This document shows positions 16,644-24,432 of a stretch of DNA of 64,000 nucleotides, in pieces. Within the stretch, counting starts at the first letter, position 1; each line of letters starts with the position of its first letter. The stretch lies in NCBI RefSeq assembly GCF_002159845.1, contig NZ_NFJK01000005.1:1-64000 (forward strand), written 5' to 3'. The notes under the pieces are model-generated. The model saw only the letters and a program-made list of their open reading frames with translations, searched no databases and was not told the origin of the DNA. The position numbers and the translations under genes were made by a program. The DNA comes from Anaeromassilibacillus sp. An250. GTDB lineage: Bacteria; Bacillota; Clostridia; Oscillospirales; Acutalibacteraceae.

Positions 16644-17807
16644 ATGGAAACAATGCCGACGCAGCGGCTTTATTATGAGGACGCCTATTTACAGCAGTTT
16701 ACGGCGGTTGTCACCAGCTGTGAAGCGCAAAAGGATGGCTATGTTGTCACGCTCGACCGGACCGCGTTTTATCCGGAAGGCGGCGGACAACCTGCGGACC
16801 ACGGCACACTTGGCGATGCCAAGGTGTTGGATGTCCAAGAAAAGGATGGAAATTTGTTACATACTACGGACCGCCCGCTTGCGGTGGGAACGAATGTGGA
16901 AGGGACAATCGACTGGCCGCGGCGCTTTTTGTTTATGCAGCAGCATACCGGGGAGCATATCGTTTCCGGGATCACGCATCGCCTGTTCCATTTGGACAAT
17001 GTGGGGTTCCACATGGGGGCGCAGGCCGTTACGGTCGATTTTAATGGGGAGCTCTCTGCGGAGCAGATGGCCCAGGTGGAACGTTTGGCCAACCAAGCAA
17101 TTTACGAAAATCTGCCGGTCCTGGCGGAATGCCCGCCCAAAGAGAAGCTGGCGCAGATCGATTACCGCAGCAAAAAGGAGCTGACCGGGGAGGTCCGGAT
17201 CGTGACGGTGCCCGGATACGATTGTTGCGCCTGCTGCGGCCTGCACACGGCGCACACCGGGGAGGTGGGCGCGATCAAAGTGCTTTCCGTGCAGCGCTAT
17301 AAGGGCGGCGTCCGCGTGACGCTTCAATTCGGCAGTCGGGCGATTCAAGACTACGATGAAAAGCTCAAGAGCGTCACGGCGATTTCGGTCCTGCTCTCCG
17401 CAAAGCCGGAGGAAGTAGTTGATGCGGTCGAGCGCTTACTCGCTGAGCGGGACGGCCTGCGCCAACAGGTCTACCAGCTGCAACAGGAGATTTTTACGCA
17501 AAAAGCCGCGGCTGTACCGGAGGGGCAGGAGCGTGTTTGCTTCTTTGAAGAGGGATTGTCCCCGGACAGCCTGCGCCATTTTTGCCTGGCCCTTGCGGAG
17601 CGCGCTGGGCTGGCGGCGGTGTTCTCTGGAAGCGATGCAGAAGGCTGGAAATATGCCGTTGCAGGCCAGGAGGACGTCCGGCCGTTGGGAAAAGCGCTCA
17701 ACCAGGCGTTTGCTGGCCGCGGCGGTGGAAAGGCCGCGCTGGTCCAAGGGTCGGTGCAGGGGACGCGCGAGGCGATCGAATCGTTTGTTTTGCATACGGC
17801 GATTTGA
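16644..17807 (+). CDS. alaX: alanyl-tRNA editing protein, AlaX-L type with DHHA1 domain
   Basis: 387 residues. The N-terminal part is the beta-barrel seen in AlaRS (TAFYPEGGGQPADHGTL). The editing domain has the zinc ligands HTGEH and CGLHTAHTGE (HxxxH and CxxxH), which hydrolyse Ser- or Gly-tRNA(Ala). A short coiled coil (ERDGLRQQVYQLQQEIF) leads to a C-terminal DHHA1 domain ending in the glycine-rich AFAGRGGGKAALVQGS. There is no aminoacylation domain. ATG 16644 is nine bases after GAGGAGG; the frame's 29 upstream codons lie in the HD gene and are rejected. A terminator follows. Confidence 0.93.
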   Translation: METMPTQRLYYEDAYLQQFTAVVTSCEAQKDGYVVTLDRTAFYPEGGGQPADHGTLGDAKVLDVQEKDGNLLHTTDRPLAVGTNVEGTIDWPRRFLFMQQHTGEHIVSGITHRLFHLDNVGFHMGAQAVTVDFNGELSAEQMAQVERLANQAIYENLPVLAECPPKEKLAQIDYRSKKELTGEVRIVTVPGYDCCACCGLHTAHTGEVGAIKVLSVQRYKGGVRVTLQFGSRAIQDYDEKLKSVTAISVLLSAKPEEVVDAVERLLAERDGLRQQVYQLQQEIFTQKAAAVPEGQERVCFFEEGLSPDSLRHFCLALAERAGLAAVFSGSDAEGWKYAVAGQEDVRPLGKALNQAFAGRGGGKAALVQGSVQGTREAIESFVLHTAI

Positions 17808-17845
17808 CCAATAGAAAGAACAGAATGATAAAGTGTTTGGGTTGT

Positions 17846-17882
17846 GCCCTCGGAGGGATTTTCCTTCCGAGGGCCTTTTTTG
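17846..17882 (+). terminator. intrinsic terminator after alaX
   Basis: GCCCTCGGAGGG (17846-17857) pairs with CCTTCCGAGGGC (17863-17874) with one G-U pair, then CTTTTTTG. The 50 bases from here to spoIIIAA must hold any dedicated sigma-E promoter; CATAGATAT at 17904-17912 is a loose -10 candidate. Confidence 0.92.
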
Positions 17883-17933
17883 TTCTAAGAAGTGGCCCTT
17901 GTCCATAGATATGTATGGAAAGGAGGACAAGAG

Positions 17934-18953
17934 ATGGAAAACAACTATGAAAGCAGATTCGATTCGGCGGCGCGTGCGGTCTGCGACCGTCTGCGGAACT
18001 ATCTGTTCCTGCTGCCGACCGACATGAAGGAGCAGGCGCAGGAGATCCGCTTCCGGGTCAACCAGCCGGTCTCCATCTGTTGTACGGGCGGCGTATATTT
18101 TTTGAATCGGAACGGACGGCCTTCCTGCCGGCCAGAGCCGGACGGGATGCGGGCAACCCGCGAGGACATCGATGAGACCTTCCGGGGAATCTGTAGCTAT
18201 TCGGTATACAGCCACCAAAATGAGATCAAGAACGGCTTTATCACCCTCAGCGGCGGGCATCGCGTGGGCCTTTGCGGGACGGCGGTGATCTCCAACGGAA
18301 GCATCGGCAGCCTGCGGGACATCAGCTCCATCAATATCCGCATTGCGCGCCAGGTGTATGGATGCGCCAGCGCCGTGCTGCAAGCGGTGGGGAAGAATCT
18401 GCGGGAAGGGGTGCTGATTGCCGGGGCGCCTGCCAGCGGAAAAACAACCATTCTGCGCGACATGGCCAGGCAGCTGTCCTCCGGCCTGTGCGGAGATGTG
18501 CGAAAGGTGGCGGTGGTGGATGAACGCGGGGAACTGGCGGGGACGTATCGCGGGGTGCCGCAAAACGATTTGGGGCCTTGCTGTGATGTACTGGACGGTT
18601 ATCCAAAGGGGGAAGGGATTCTTCAAGCCATCCGGTCGCTTTCCCCGGAGTTTATCATCTGTGACGAGCTGGGAGGTCTGGCCGATGTGGAAGCCGCCGC
18701 CCAGGGCCTGAATGCGGGCGTCGGCATGATTTCAAGCGTCCATGCGGGAAATGTGCGGGAACTTCTGCGCCGGCAGCAGGCGGTCAGCCTCCTTCATACC
18801 GGGGCGTTTGGCTATGTGGTGCTCCTGGAAGGAAGCCGGGAACCCGGCCGTGTGGCGGAGGTATACAAGGCAGGTGAGTTGCTTGCTCAAGGTTCTGGGA
18901 ATTCTGTTGCTGATCGCGGCCGGGACCATAGCGGGATATGTACAGTCGCATAG
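17934..18953 (+). CDS. spoIIIAA: stage III sporulation protein AA (ATPase)
   Basis: 339 residues, secretion-ATPase-like protein at the mother-cell face of the SpoIIIA-SpoIIQ feeding channel. Walker A is GAPASGKTT, the Walker B region is FIICDELGG, and a conserved HAGN follows (ISSVHAGNVRELL). The N-terminal domain (SGGHRVGLCGTAV) is typical. ATG 17934 follows GGAAAGGAGG; 14 upstream codons of the frame are rejected. The last ~24 codons overlap the start of spoIIIAB by 71 bp in another frame, more than the usual few bases. First gene of the eight-gene operon. Confidence 0.95.
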   Translation: MENNYESRFDSAARAVCDRLRNYLFLLPTDMKEQAQEIRFRVNQPVSICCTGGVYFLNRNGRPSCRPEPDGMRATREDIDETFRGICSYSVYSHQNEIKNGFITLSGGHRVGLCGTAVISNGSIGSLRDISSINIRIARQVYGCASAVLQAVGKNLREGVLIAGAPASGKTTILRDMARQLSSGLCGDVRKVAVVDERGELAGTYRGVPQNDLGPCCDVLDGYPKGEGILQAIRSLSPEFIICDELGGLADVEAAAQGLNAGVGMISSVHAGNVRELLRRQQAVSLLHTGAFGYVVLLEGSREPGRVAEVYKAGELLAQGSGNSVADRGRDHSGICTVA

Positions 18954-19380
18954 GCTCTCGCAGAGGGTTGCACAGCTTGAGGAGATGCTGCGTTTCCTGA
19001 ACGCGGCGCAGACGGAGATCCGCTATTCTGCTGCATCCGTTGTGGAGATCATCCAGAGGCATGGGAGTAGTCTTGCATTTTTGCAGCAGTGTGCGGCTCG
19101 TTATAAAGCGGGGGAGGATTTCCATACCGCCTGGGAAGAGGGGGTGCGCACAGGGGCGAAGGGGACGGGCCTGACCGAGGAGGACCAGACCTTGTTGCGC
19201 GACTTTGGGAGCGGCTTTGGGGCCAGCGACGTGGAAGGGCAGCTTTCTCATTGCCGCCTGTACGCGGAGCTGTTCCAAGACCGGTTGGAGCGTGCGCGGC
19301 AGGAAAAGGCACGCAAAGGAAAGCTCTACCTGATGCTGGGATCGTTTTCAGGCATTGCCGTCGCTTTATTCCTATGCTGA
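18883..19380 (+). CDS. spoIIIAB: stage III sporulation protein AB
   Basis: 165 residues with one N-terminal membrane helix (LLKVLGILLLIAAGTIAGY), a helical centre with QLEEMLRFLNAAQTEIRYSA, and a C-terminal hydrophobic segment (LMLGSFSGIAVALFLC); the fold resembles GspF-type inner-membrane platform proteins. No ATG precedes the helix. I choose TTG 18883, because homologues begin Met-Leu-Lys and AGGTGAG lies five bases upstream (complementary to the 3' end of 16S rRNA). GTG 18874 is the alternative. Confidence 0.9.
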   Translation: MLKVLGILLLIAAGTIAGYVQSHRLSQRVAQLEEMLRFLNAAQTEIRYSAASVVEIIQRHGSSLAFLQQCAARYKAGEDFHTAWEEGVRTGAKGTGLTEEDQTLLRDFGSGFGASDVEGQLSHCRLYAELFQDRLERARQEKARKGKLYLMLGSFSGIAVALFLC

Positions 19381-19400
19381 ACGGCGGAATATCAAACACA

Positions 19401-19420
19401 GCCCTGGTTCGAACCAGGGC
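19401..19420. repeat. perfect 20-bp palindrome between spoIIIAB and spoIIIAC
   Basis: GCCCTGGTTCGAACCAGGGC is its own reverse complement. It lies 20 bases after the spoIIIAB stop and four bases before the spoIIIAC ribosome-binding site. In RNA it would give a stem of about eight base pairs with a tight loop. Use as a protein-binding site is equally possible. Confidence 0.9.
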
Positions 19421-19438
19421 GATGGGGAGGAAAAGAAA

Positions 19439-19633
19439 ATGGATGTGGATCTGATCTTTCGAATTGCCGCGATTGGCATCATCGTCGCCGTGCTCAACCA
19501 GCTTTTGGTTCGCTCCGGAAGGGAGGAACAGGCCATGATGACGACGCTGGCCGGGTTGATTGTCGTACTGATGATGATTATCCAGCAGATCGACGTGCTG
19601 TTCCAGTCCATCAAATCCATTTTCGGGCTGTGA
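19439..19633 (+). CDS. spoIIIAC: stage III sporulation protein AC
   Basis: 64-residue membrane protein with two helices (LIFRIAAIGIIVAVLNQLLV and MTTLAGLIVVLMMIIQQID), the standard SpoIIIAC form. GGGGAGG is eight bases before ATG 19439. SpoIIIAC and SpoIIIAD are small membrane components of the engulfment-stage channel that connects mother cell and forespore. Confidence 0.95.
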   Translation: MDVDLIFRIAAIGIIVAVLNQLLVRSGREEQAMMTTLAGLIVVLMMIIQQIDVLFQSIKSIFGL

Positions 19634-19670
19634 CGGTGCAATGGATCTGCCCCAGTGGGGAGGTGCGGGG

Positions 19671-20060
19671 ATGAACATCATCGGCATTGTGGGCACGGCG
19701 CTGATTGCAGCAATCTTCGCGGTGACACTCAAGCGGTATAACCAGGAATATGCGGTCATCATCAGCATCATCGCCGGGGTGGTGATCCTGGTGGAGATCC
19801 TGCGGAATATCTCTCCGGCGGTTCGGGAGATCACGACCCTGCTTTCGGGGGTGGGGCTCACACAGGAGTATGGATTGATTCTGTTTAAGACGCTGGGCAT
19901 CTGTTTCTTGGCGCAGTTTGCGGCCGATTCCTGCCGGGACGCCGGGGAGAGCGCCCTGGCGTCCAAGGTGGAACTTGCAGGGAAGATCTCCATTCTTGTG
20001 CTCTCCCTGCCGCTGTTTGAGGATATTGCGCAGACGGCCCTTGGGCTGATCGGCGGATAG
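19671..20060 (+). CDS. spoIIIAD: stage III sporulation protein AD
   Basis: 129 residues and about four hydrophobic segments; begins MNIIGIVGTALIAAIFAV and contains the conserved KRYNQEYAVIISI and FKTLGICFLAQFAADSCRDA blocks of the family. ATG 19671 follows GGGGAGG. Paralogous in its first half to SpoIIIAC. Part of the spoIIIA operon; 37 bp after spoIIIAC. Confidence 0.95.
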   Translation: MNIIGIVGTALIAAIFAVTLKRYNQEYAVIISIIAGVVILVEILRNISPAVREITTLLSGVGLTQEYGLILFKTLGICFLAQFAADSCRDAGESALASKVELAGKISILVLSLPLFEDIAQTALGLIGG

Positions 20061-20078
20061 AAAAAGGATGGATGTCGA

Positions 20079-21218
20079 TTGAAACGGATGGTTTGCCTGG
20101 CGTTGGCGCTCGTCCTAACGGTGTTGTTTGCGCCCATTGCGTGGGCGGAATCGACGGAGGACTACTATACGGAACAATTGGAAGAGAGCGGTGCGGCCGA
20201 CTTGCCGGAGCAGCTTCCGCAGGAGACACAACATACGCTTGAGGAACTCGGAATTGACGGGACGGATTGGCAGGCGTTGACTTCGATCACGCCGGAGGCT
20301 CTCTTTTCGGAAATCGGCGGCATGGCGCAGGAAAACGCCCGAGGGCCGCTGCAAGCGGCGGCCTCGGTCATTGCCGTTATGTTGCTTTGCGCTCTATGCA
20401 ATGGGATGAAACTGTCCCTGGGGGAAAAGCCGCTCGGCGGAGTGATCGGCATGGTTGGCGCGCTCTGCGTGTGTACCACGGTGGTGGGGCCAGTGGTGGC
20501 ATGCATTGAACATGCGGCACAGGTGGTGCAGGCCGCAGCGGGCTTTCTTCTGGCCTGTGTGCCGGTCCTCGCCGGAATCATGCTGGCCGCAGGGCAGCCC
20601 GTCTCCGCAGGATCGTACAATTTACTGATGATGGCGGTCGGGAATGTCATTTCCATCCTTTCTGCCAGCATTTTGGTCCCCTGCCTCAACATTTTTCTGG
20701 CCCTCTCCATTGTGTCTGCTATTTCCCCAGGGGTAAACCTGAGCGGCATCTGCAACGCGTTTCACAAGGTGGTCAAATGGGTGCTCGGCTTTTGCATGAC
20801 GGTCTTCGCCGGCTTGCTGACGGTACATAGCATCGTGGCGTCCTCCATGGATGAGACGACGGCAAAGGCTGCCAAATTTGTGGTCAGCAGTTTTGTACCC
20901 GTGGTGGGGAGCGCTTTGGGAGACGCTTTACAAACGGTGACCGGCTGTGTAAAGCTGCTGAAATCCGGCGTGGGAGCCTTTGGCCTTCTGGCGGGCGCAC
21001 TGATCTTTTTGCCCGTCATCCTGCAATGCCTGCTTTGGATGGTGACGCTCAACGTCTGTGCAGGGGCGGGGGATGTCTTTGAGCTTAAGGAGATCACCTC
21101 GCTGTTGCGGGCGGTTGCCAAAGCGGTCGAGTTGATTTTGGCGATTGTGCTGTGCTGTATGACCATCCTGACGGTTTCTACAGCGATTGTACTGCTGATG
21201 GGAAAGGGGGGAGGATGA
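20079..21218 (+). CDS. spoIIIAE: stage III sporulation protein AE
   Basis: 379 residues with a cleavable-looking signal peptide (MKRMVCLALALVLTVLFAPI ends near AWA-E) and seven or so membrane helices, the largest membrane protein of the channel. Conserved glycine/proline-rich stretches such as PGVNLSGICNAFHKVVKW and SFVPVVGSALGDA are visible. The start is TTG 20079 with AAGGATGG eight bases upstream, or ATG 20088. Its stop overlaps the spoIIIAF start. Confidence 0.95.
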   Translation: MKRMVCLALALVLTVLFAPIAWAESTEDYYTEQLEESGAADLPEQLPQETQHTLEELGIDGTDWQALTSITPEALFSEIGGMAQENARGPLQAAASVIAVMLLCALCNGMKLSLGEKPLGGVIGMVGALCVCTTVVGPVVACIEHAAQVVQAAAGFLLACVPVLAGIMLAAGQPVSAGSYNLLMMAVGNVISILSASILVPCLNIFLALSIVSAISPGVNLSGICNAFHKVVKWVLGFCMTVFAGLLTVHSIVASSMDETTAKAAKFVVSSFVPVVGSALGDALQTVTGCVKLLKSGVGAFGLLAGALIFLPVILQCLLWMVTLNVCAGAGDVFELKEITSLLRAVAKAVELILAIVLCCMTILTVSTAIVLLMGKGGG

Positions 21219-21703
21219 TGGGGGCGGTCCGCGAATGGAGCGCGGCCATCTGCCTGGCGGCTTTAGCGGCCGCCCTGTTACAGGGATTGGCGCCGAGCGG
21301 CGCAATGGAACGGATGGTAAAGCTTGTGCTCGGGGCGTTTGTCCTTTGCGCGCTGGCCATGCCCTTGAAAAACCTGGGGATGCAGATCGCCTGGACTTTC
21401 CCCATCGAAGGGCAAGTACAGGAGAATACCCAATTGCAAAGCACAGTGGAAAACCAGATGGAGACCGCGGCGCGTGCCAGTATTGAGAACCTCGTTGCGG
21501 CAGAGCTGAGCAGAATGGACATAAAAAGTGAAAAAGTTGTGGTGTGGATGGATACAAACGCGGACAACAGCATAGGTATTAACAGGGTGGAGGTCACGCT
21601 GGCCGAAGAATACGGCGGGGACTGCGCCCGAGCGCAAGCGCATCTGCGGGAGACGCTTGGGCTGGAAGTGGAGGTAACGGCGCATGGCGACGAAGGATCG
21701 TGA
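21215..21703 (+). CDS. spoIIIAF: stage III sporulation protein AF
   Basis: 162 residues: two N-terminal membrane helices (AAICLAALAAALLQGLA and MVKLVLGAFVLCALAMPL), then a soluble ring-building-type domain (SEKVVVWMDTNADNSIGINR). Double ATG at 21215/21218 after GGAAAGGGGGGAGG; the first overlaps the spoIIIAE stop (ATGATG over TGA). It overlaps spoIIIAG by 20 bp. Confidence 0.92.
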   Translation: MMGAVREWSAAICLAALAAALLQGLAPSGAMERMVKLVLGAFVLCALAMPLKNLGMQIAWTFPIEGQVQENTQLQSTVENQMETAARASIENLVAAELSRMDIKSEKVVVWMDTNADNSIGINRVEVTLAEEYGGDCARAQAHLRETLGLEVEVTAHGDEGS

Positions 21704-22250
21704 AGAAAAGAGTTGGTTTGAAAAGTTTGCGGAGAACGAAACCTGCCGCAAATGGGTTGTGATCGCAGGGGTGGCGGGCATTGCGCTGATCTTTCTGTCC
21801 GGGCTGTTCAGCCCGGGAAAGGAGGAGACGCAGGAGGCGTCCTCTCAACCGGCGGCGCAGTCCGCGCAGGCGTATACGCAGGAGCTGGAGCAGAGCCTTG
21901 CCGAATTGGTCACCAACATTCAAGGGGCGGGCAACGCCAAGGTGATGGTGACGGTGGAACGCAGCGCGGAACAGGTGTATGCACAGGAGGAAAAACGCAG
22001 CACCCAGACCACTGAGGATCGCGGCTCCAACAACAGCACAGAAACCAACTACATCCTGGTGAAAGACGCCGATGGCTCCCAGCGGGCGCTGGCCGTGACC
22101 GAGGTGCAGCCGGTTGTCAAGGGGGTGGTAGTGGTGTGCGACGGCGGGGACGATCCGGTGGTGCAACAGCGCGTGATCGATGCTGTGACCACGGCGCTGG
22201 ATATCACATCGGTCCGGGTCTGCGTGGTCAAAGCCGCGGATACAGGGTAG
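21684..22250 (+). CDS. spoIIIAG: stage III sporulation protein AG
   Basis: 188 residues: cytoplasmic N-terminus, one membrane helix (VVIAGVAGIALIFLSGLF), a Ser/Gln/Ala linker, and a ring-building-motif domain that forms the large SpoIIIAG ring in the intermembrane space. Features: LVTNIQGAGNAKVMVTVERS, then an insertion rich in Thr/Ser/Asn (TTEDRGSNNSTETNYILV), then GVVVVCDGGDDPVVQQRVID. Length is near the family norm. Confidence 0.95.
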   Translation: MATKDREEKSWFEKFAENETCRKWVVIAGVAGIALIFLSGLFSPGKEETQEASSQPAAQSAQAYTQELEQSLAELVTNIQGAGNAKVMVTVERSAEQVYAQEEKRSTQTTEDRGSNNSTETNYILVKDADGSQRALAVTEVQPVVKGVVVVCDGGDDPVVQQRVIDAVTTALDITSVRVCVVKAADTG

Positions 22251-22323
22251 GCCCGGCCGGATCACTGCTGTGCCCGGCGTTGCAATACAGGGCGAAAATT
22301 AACAACAGGAGGAGTACATACGT

Positions 22324-22908
22324 ATGGGTATTGGAAAACGTCAGCTTGTTCTTGCGGCCTTGGTCGTCGCGCTGGGGGCAGCCGTCTATTTGAATTGGCA
22401 ATTCTCAGGGGATAATCAACTGCTTGCAACGAATACGGTCACCTCGCAGAAGGAACTCGGAGAAGCACAACTGGTCAATGCCTCCGTGCCGTCCTCCTCG
22501 GCGCCGGCAGAGTCGTCCAGCGCACCGGTTTCCTCCGAGGCGGGACAGAGCACGGATGCAAACGATTATTTCACACAGGCGCGCTTGAGCCGTCAAAAGG
22601 CGCGGGATGAGGCGGTAGAGCTGCTGGAAAAGGTCTTACAGGACGCGGAACAGAGCGACGCGGCCAAGAAAGATGCGGTTGCACAGGCGGCGGTCGTGGC
22701 GCAGAATGTCCTGAAAGAGAGCAACATCGAGAACCTCATCAAGGCCAAAGGGTTTGAGGACTGCGTGGTATTCCTGCAAAACGGGGAATGCAATGTGGTG
22801 GTGAAGGTCAAGGAATCGGACCCGAACAACGCGGTGGTCATCAAGGACATTGTGGCTGGGCAGGCGGGCGTCACCTACGATAAGATCAAAATTGTGGAGA
22901 ACCAGTAG
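22324..22908 (+). CDS. spoIIIAH: stage III sporulation protein AH
   Basis: 194 residues: an N-terminal membrane helix (LVLAALVVALGAAVYLNW), a Ser/Ala/Glu-rich linker (SSSAPAESSSAPVSSEAG), then the EscJ/YscJ-like domain that binds SpoIIQ (DYFTQARLSRQKARDEAVEL ... CVVFLQNGECNVVVKV). It has a good ribosome-binding site (AGGAGG, 13 bases upstream). Last gene of the operon; 73 bp separate it from spoIIIAG. Confidence 0.96.
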   Translation: MGIGKRQLVLAALVVALGAAVYLNWQFSGDNQLLATNTVTSQKELGEAQLVNASVPSSSAPAESSSAPVSSEAGQSTDANDYFTQARLSRQKARDEAVELLEKVLQDAEQSDAAKKDAVAQAAVVAQNVLKESNIENLIKAKGFEDCVVFLQNGECNVVVKVKESDPNNAVVIKDIVAGQAGVTYDKIKIVENQ

Positions 22909-22927
22909 GATTTCTTCTGCGGCTCCC

Positions 22928-22957
22928 TTGTGCTTTTCTTCCAGACTGTGGTATAAT
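22928..22957 (+). promoter_or_regulatory. candidate promoter upstream of the nusB leader
   Basis: TATAAT at 22952-22957 is a perfect -10, with TTGTGC 18 bases upstream (22928-22933), a poor -35. Transcripts from here would meet the hairpin at 22995 within about 35 bases. Confidence 0.42.
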
Positions 22958-22994
22958 AACCGCGTGGAAGTTTGAAAACCGAACGAACCTTTTG

Positions 22995-23026
22995 AACCCT
23001 CCACAATTGTGGAGGGTTTCTTATTT
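22995..23026 (+). terminator. intrinsic terminator between spoIIIAH and nusB
   Basis: AACCCTCCACAA (22995-23006) and TTGTGGAGGGTT (23007-23018) form a perfect 24-bp inverted repeat followed by TCTTATTTT. It ends the spoIIIA transcript and stands between the TATAAT box and nusB, so it may also act as an attenuator. Confidence 0.88.
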
Positions 23027-23050
23027 TGACAAGTTACGCGGAGGAAGCTT

Positions 23051-23458
23051 ATGAAACGAAGCGAAGCCAGAGAGCAGGCGTTTGCCCTGACCTTTGAAAG
23101 AACCATCAACCGGGAGTCGGTCAGCCGGATCATCGACGCGGCCGGTTTGTCCAAGGATATGATTGTAGACGATTTTGCAGAGCGCCTTGCCGAGGGTGCG
23201 GAGCAGCATGAGGCGGAGATCGACGCACAGATTGAGAAGAATATCCGGGGCTGGAAGATGAACCGCCTGTCAAAGGTTTCCCTGTCCCTATTGCGCCTGG
23301 CGATTTACGAGATTTTGTTTGAAGACGAGATCCCGGTCAGCGTTTCGATCAACGAGGCGGTCGACCTCGCAAAGAAATATGGGACAGCGGAGGACGCTCC
23401 ATTTGTCAACGGGGTCCTTGGATCGGTTGCAAAGGAATTCGGTGAAAAACATGCATAA
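23051..23458 (+). CDS. nusB: transcription antitermination factor NusB
   Basis: 135-residue all-helical RNA-binding protein that works with NusE/S10 in rRNA antitermination. It begins MKRSEAREQAFALTFE and has the family blocks RGWKMNRLSKVSLSLLRLAIYE and SVSINEAVDLAKKYGTAEDAPFVNGVL. Length is standard. The ATG follows GCGGAGGAAGC. Its stop overlaps the next start by eight bases (ATGCATAA). Confidence 0.96.
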   Translation: MKRSEAREQAFALTFERTINRESVSRIIDAAGLSKDMIVDDFAERLAEGAEQHEAEIDAQIEKNIRGWKMNRLSKVSLSLLRLAIYEILFEDEIPVSVSINEAVDLAKKYGTAEDAPFVNGVLGSVAKEFGEKHA

Positions 23459-24392
23459 GGTTCTGGGCATCGATACGAGCAACTACACGACCTCCGCTGC
23501 GCTCTATACCGGCGGCGAGATCCGGCAGGAAAAGCAGTTGCTGCCGGTGCGGAAAGGCGAACTTGGCCTGCGGCAGAGCGACGCCGTTTTCCACCACGTG
23601 CAGCAACTTCCTCAGATCCTGGAACGGCTGTTCCACGGAGCTGGCGGCGAAGGTGCAATCGAAGCGGTGGGGGCGTCCGCGCGTCCACGCGACCAGGAGG
23701 ACTCTTATATGCCCTGTTTCACAGTGGGAATAGGCACGGCGAAGGCGGTGGCAACGGCGCTTTCCGTGCCTTTCTTTTCGTTCTCCCATCAGGCGGGGCA
23801 TATTGCGGCGGCGCTCTATTCCGCGGGAAAACTTTCCTTTTTGCAGGAGCCGTTTTTGGCGTTCCATGTCTCCGGCGGAACCACCGAGGCGGTGCGGGTC
23901 ACGCCGGACCGGGAGCATCTTTTCCAGGCGGAGATCGTCGCACGTTCGCTCGACTTAAAAGGGGGACAAGCGGTTGACCGCGTGGGCGGAATGCTAGGGC
24001 TGCCGTTTCCCGCGGGGAAATTCCTGGAGGAATTGGCGTTGCAGTCGGATGCTTCGTTTAAAATCCGTCCGTCTATGAAGGGGGCGGATTGTTCCCTCTC
24101 CGGCGTGGAGAACCAATGCAGGAAAATGCTCGATTATGGCAGCCCGCGGGAGGACGTGGCGCGCTATTGCCTCCTTTCCATCCTGGCGGCGCTGGACGGC
24201 ATGGCCTCCGCGTTGCAAAAAGAGTACGGTGGATTGCCGATGCTGTTTGCGGGCGGCGTGATGTCCAACCGTCTCATTCGAGAGGCGCTTACGGAAAAAT
24301 ACGGCGCAGTGTTTGCGGAGCCCGCGTTTTCCAGCGACAACGCGGCCGGCATCGCCGTGCTCACCGAGATGAAACGCTGCGGCGCATGCTAG
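23451..24392 (+). CDS. TsaD/Kae1/Qri7-family paralogue (divergent O-sialoglycoprotein endopeptidase-like)
   Basis: 313 residues with the ASKHA fold: phosphate loop GIDTSNYTTSAAL at the start, metal-binding HQAGH (HxxxH), SGGTTEAVRV, and a late LFAGGVMSNRLIREAL. Canonical TsaD has HxEGH and Ser-Gly-Gly-His in these positions, so this is a side branch, not the tRNA t6A enzyme itself; the true tsaD is presumably elsewhere. ATG 23451 overlaps the nusB stop. It occupies the place folD has in Bacillus (between nusB and xseA). Function unknown; t6A synthesis or another carbamoyl transfer cannot be decided. Confidence 0.82.
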   Translation: MHKVLGIDTSNYTTSAALYTGGEIRQEKQLLPVRKGELGLRQSDAVFHHVQQLPQILERLFHGAGGEGAIEAVGASARPRDQEDSYMPCFTVGIGTAKAVATALSVPFFSFSHQAGHIAAALYSAGKLSFLQEPFLAFHVSGGTTEAVRVTPDREHLFQAEIVARSLDLKGGQAVDRVGGMLGLPFPAGKFLEELALQSDASFKIRPSMKGADCSLSGVENQCRKMLDYGSPREDVARYCLLSILAALDGMASALQKEYGGLPMLFAGGVMSNRLIREALTEKYGAVFAEPAFSSDNAAGIAVLTEMKRCGAC

Positions 24393-24432
24393 ACGGACTT
24401 TGGAATTCTGGATCTCCGGGAGGAATCGGACG

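Noticed and set aside
19401-19420. Palindrome resembling a tRNA T-arm (GGTTCGAACC)
   Set aside because: No acceptor, D or anticodon arms exist around it; no tRNA gene can be folded.
19640-22060. Antisense frames opposite the spoIIIA genes
   Set aside because: All eight sense genes match the expected proteins in order and length; antisense frames have no start signals.
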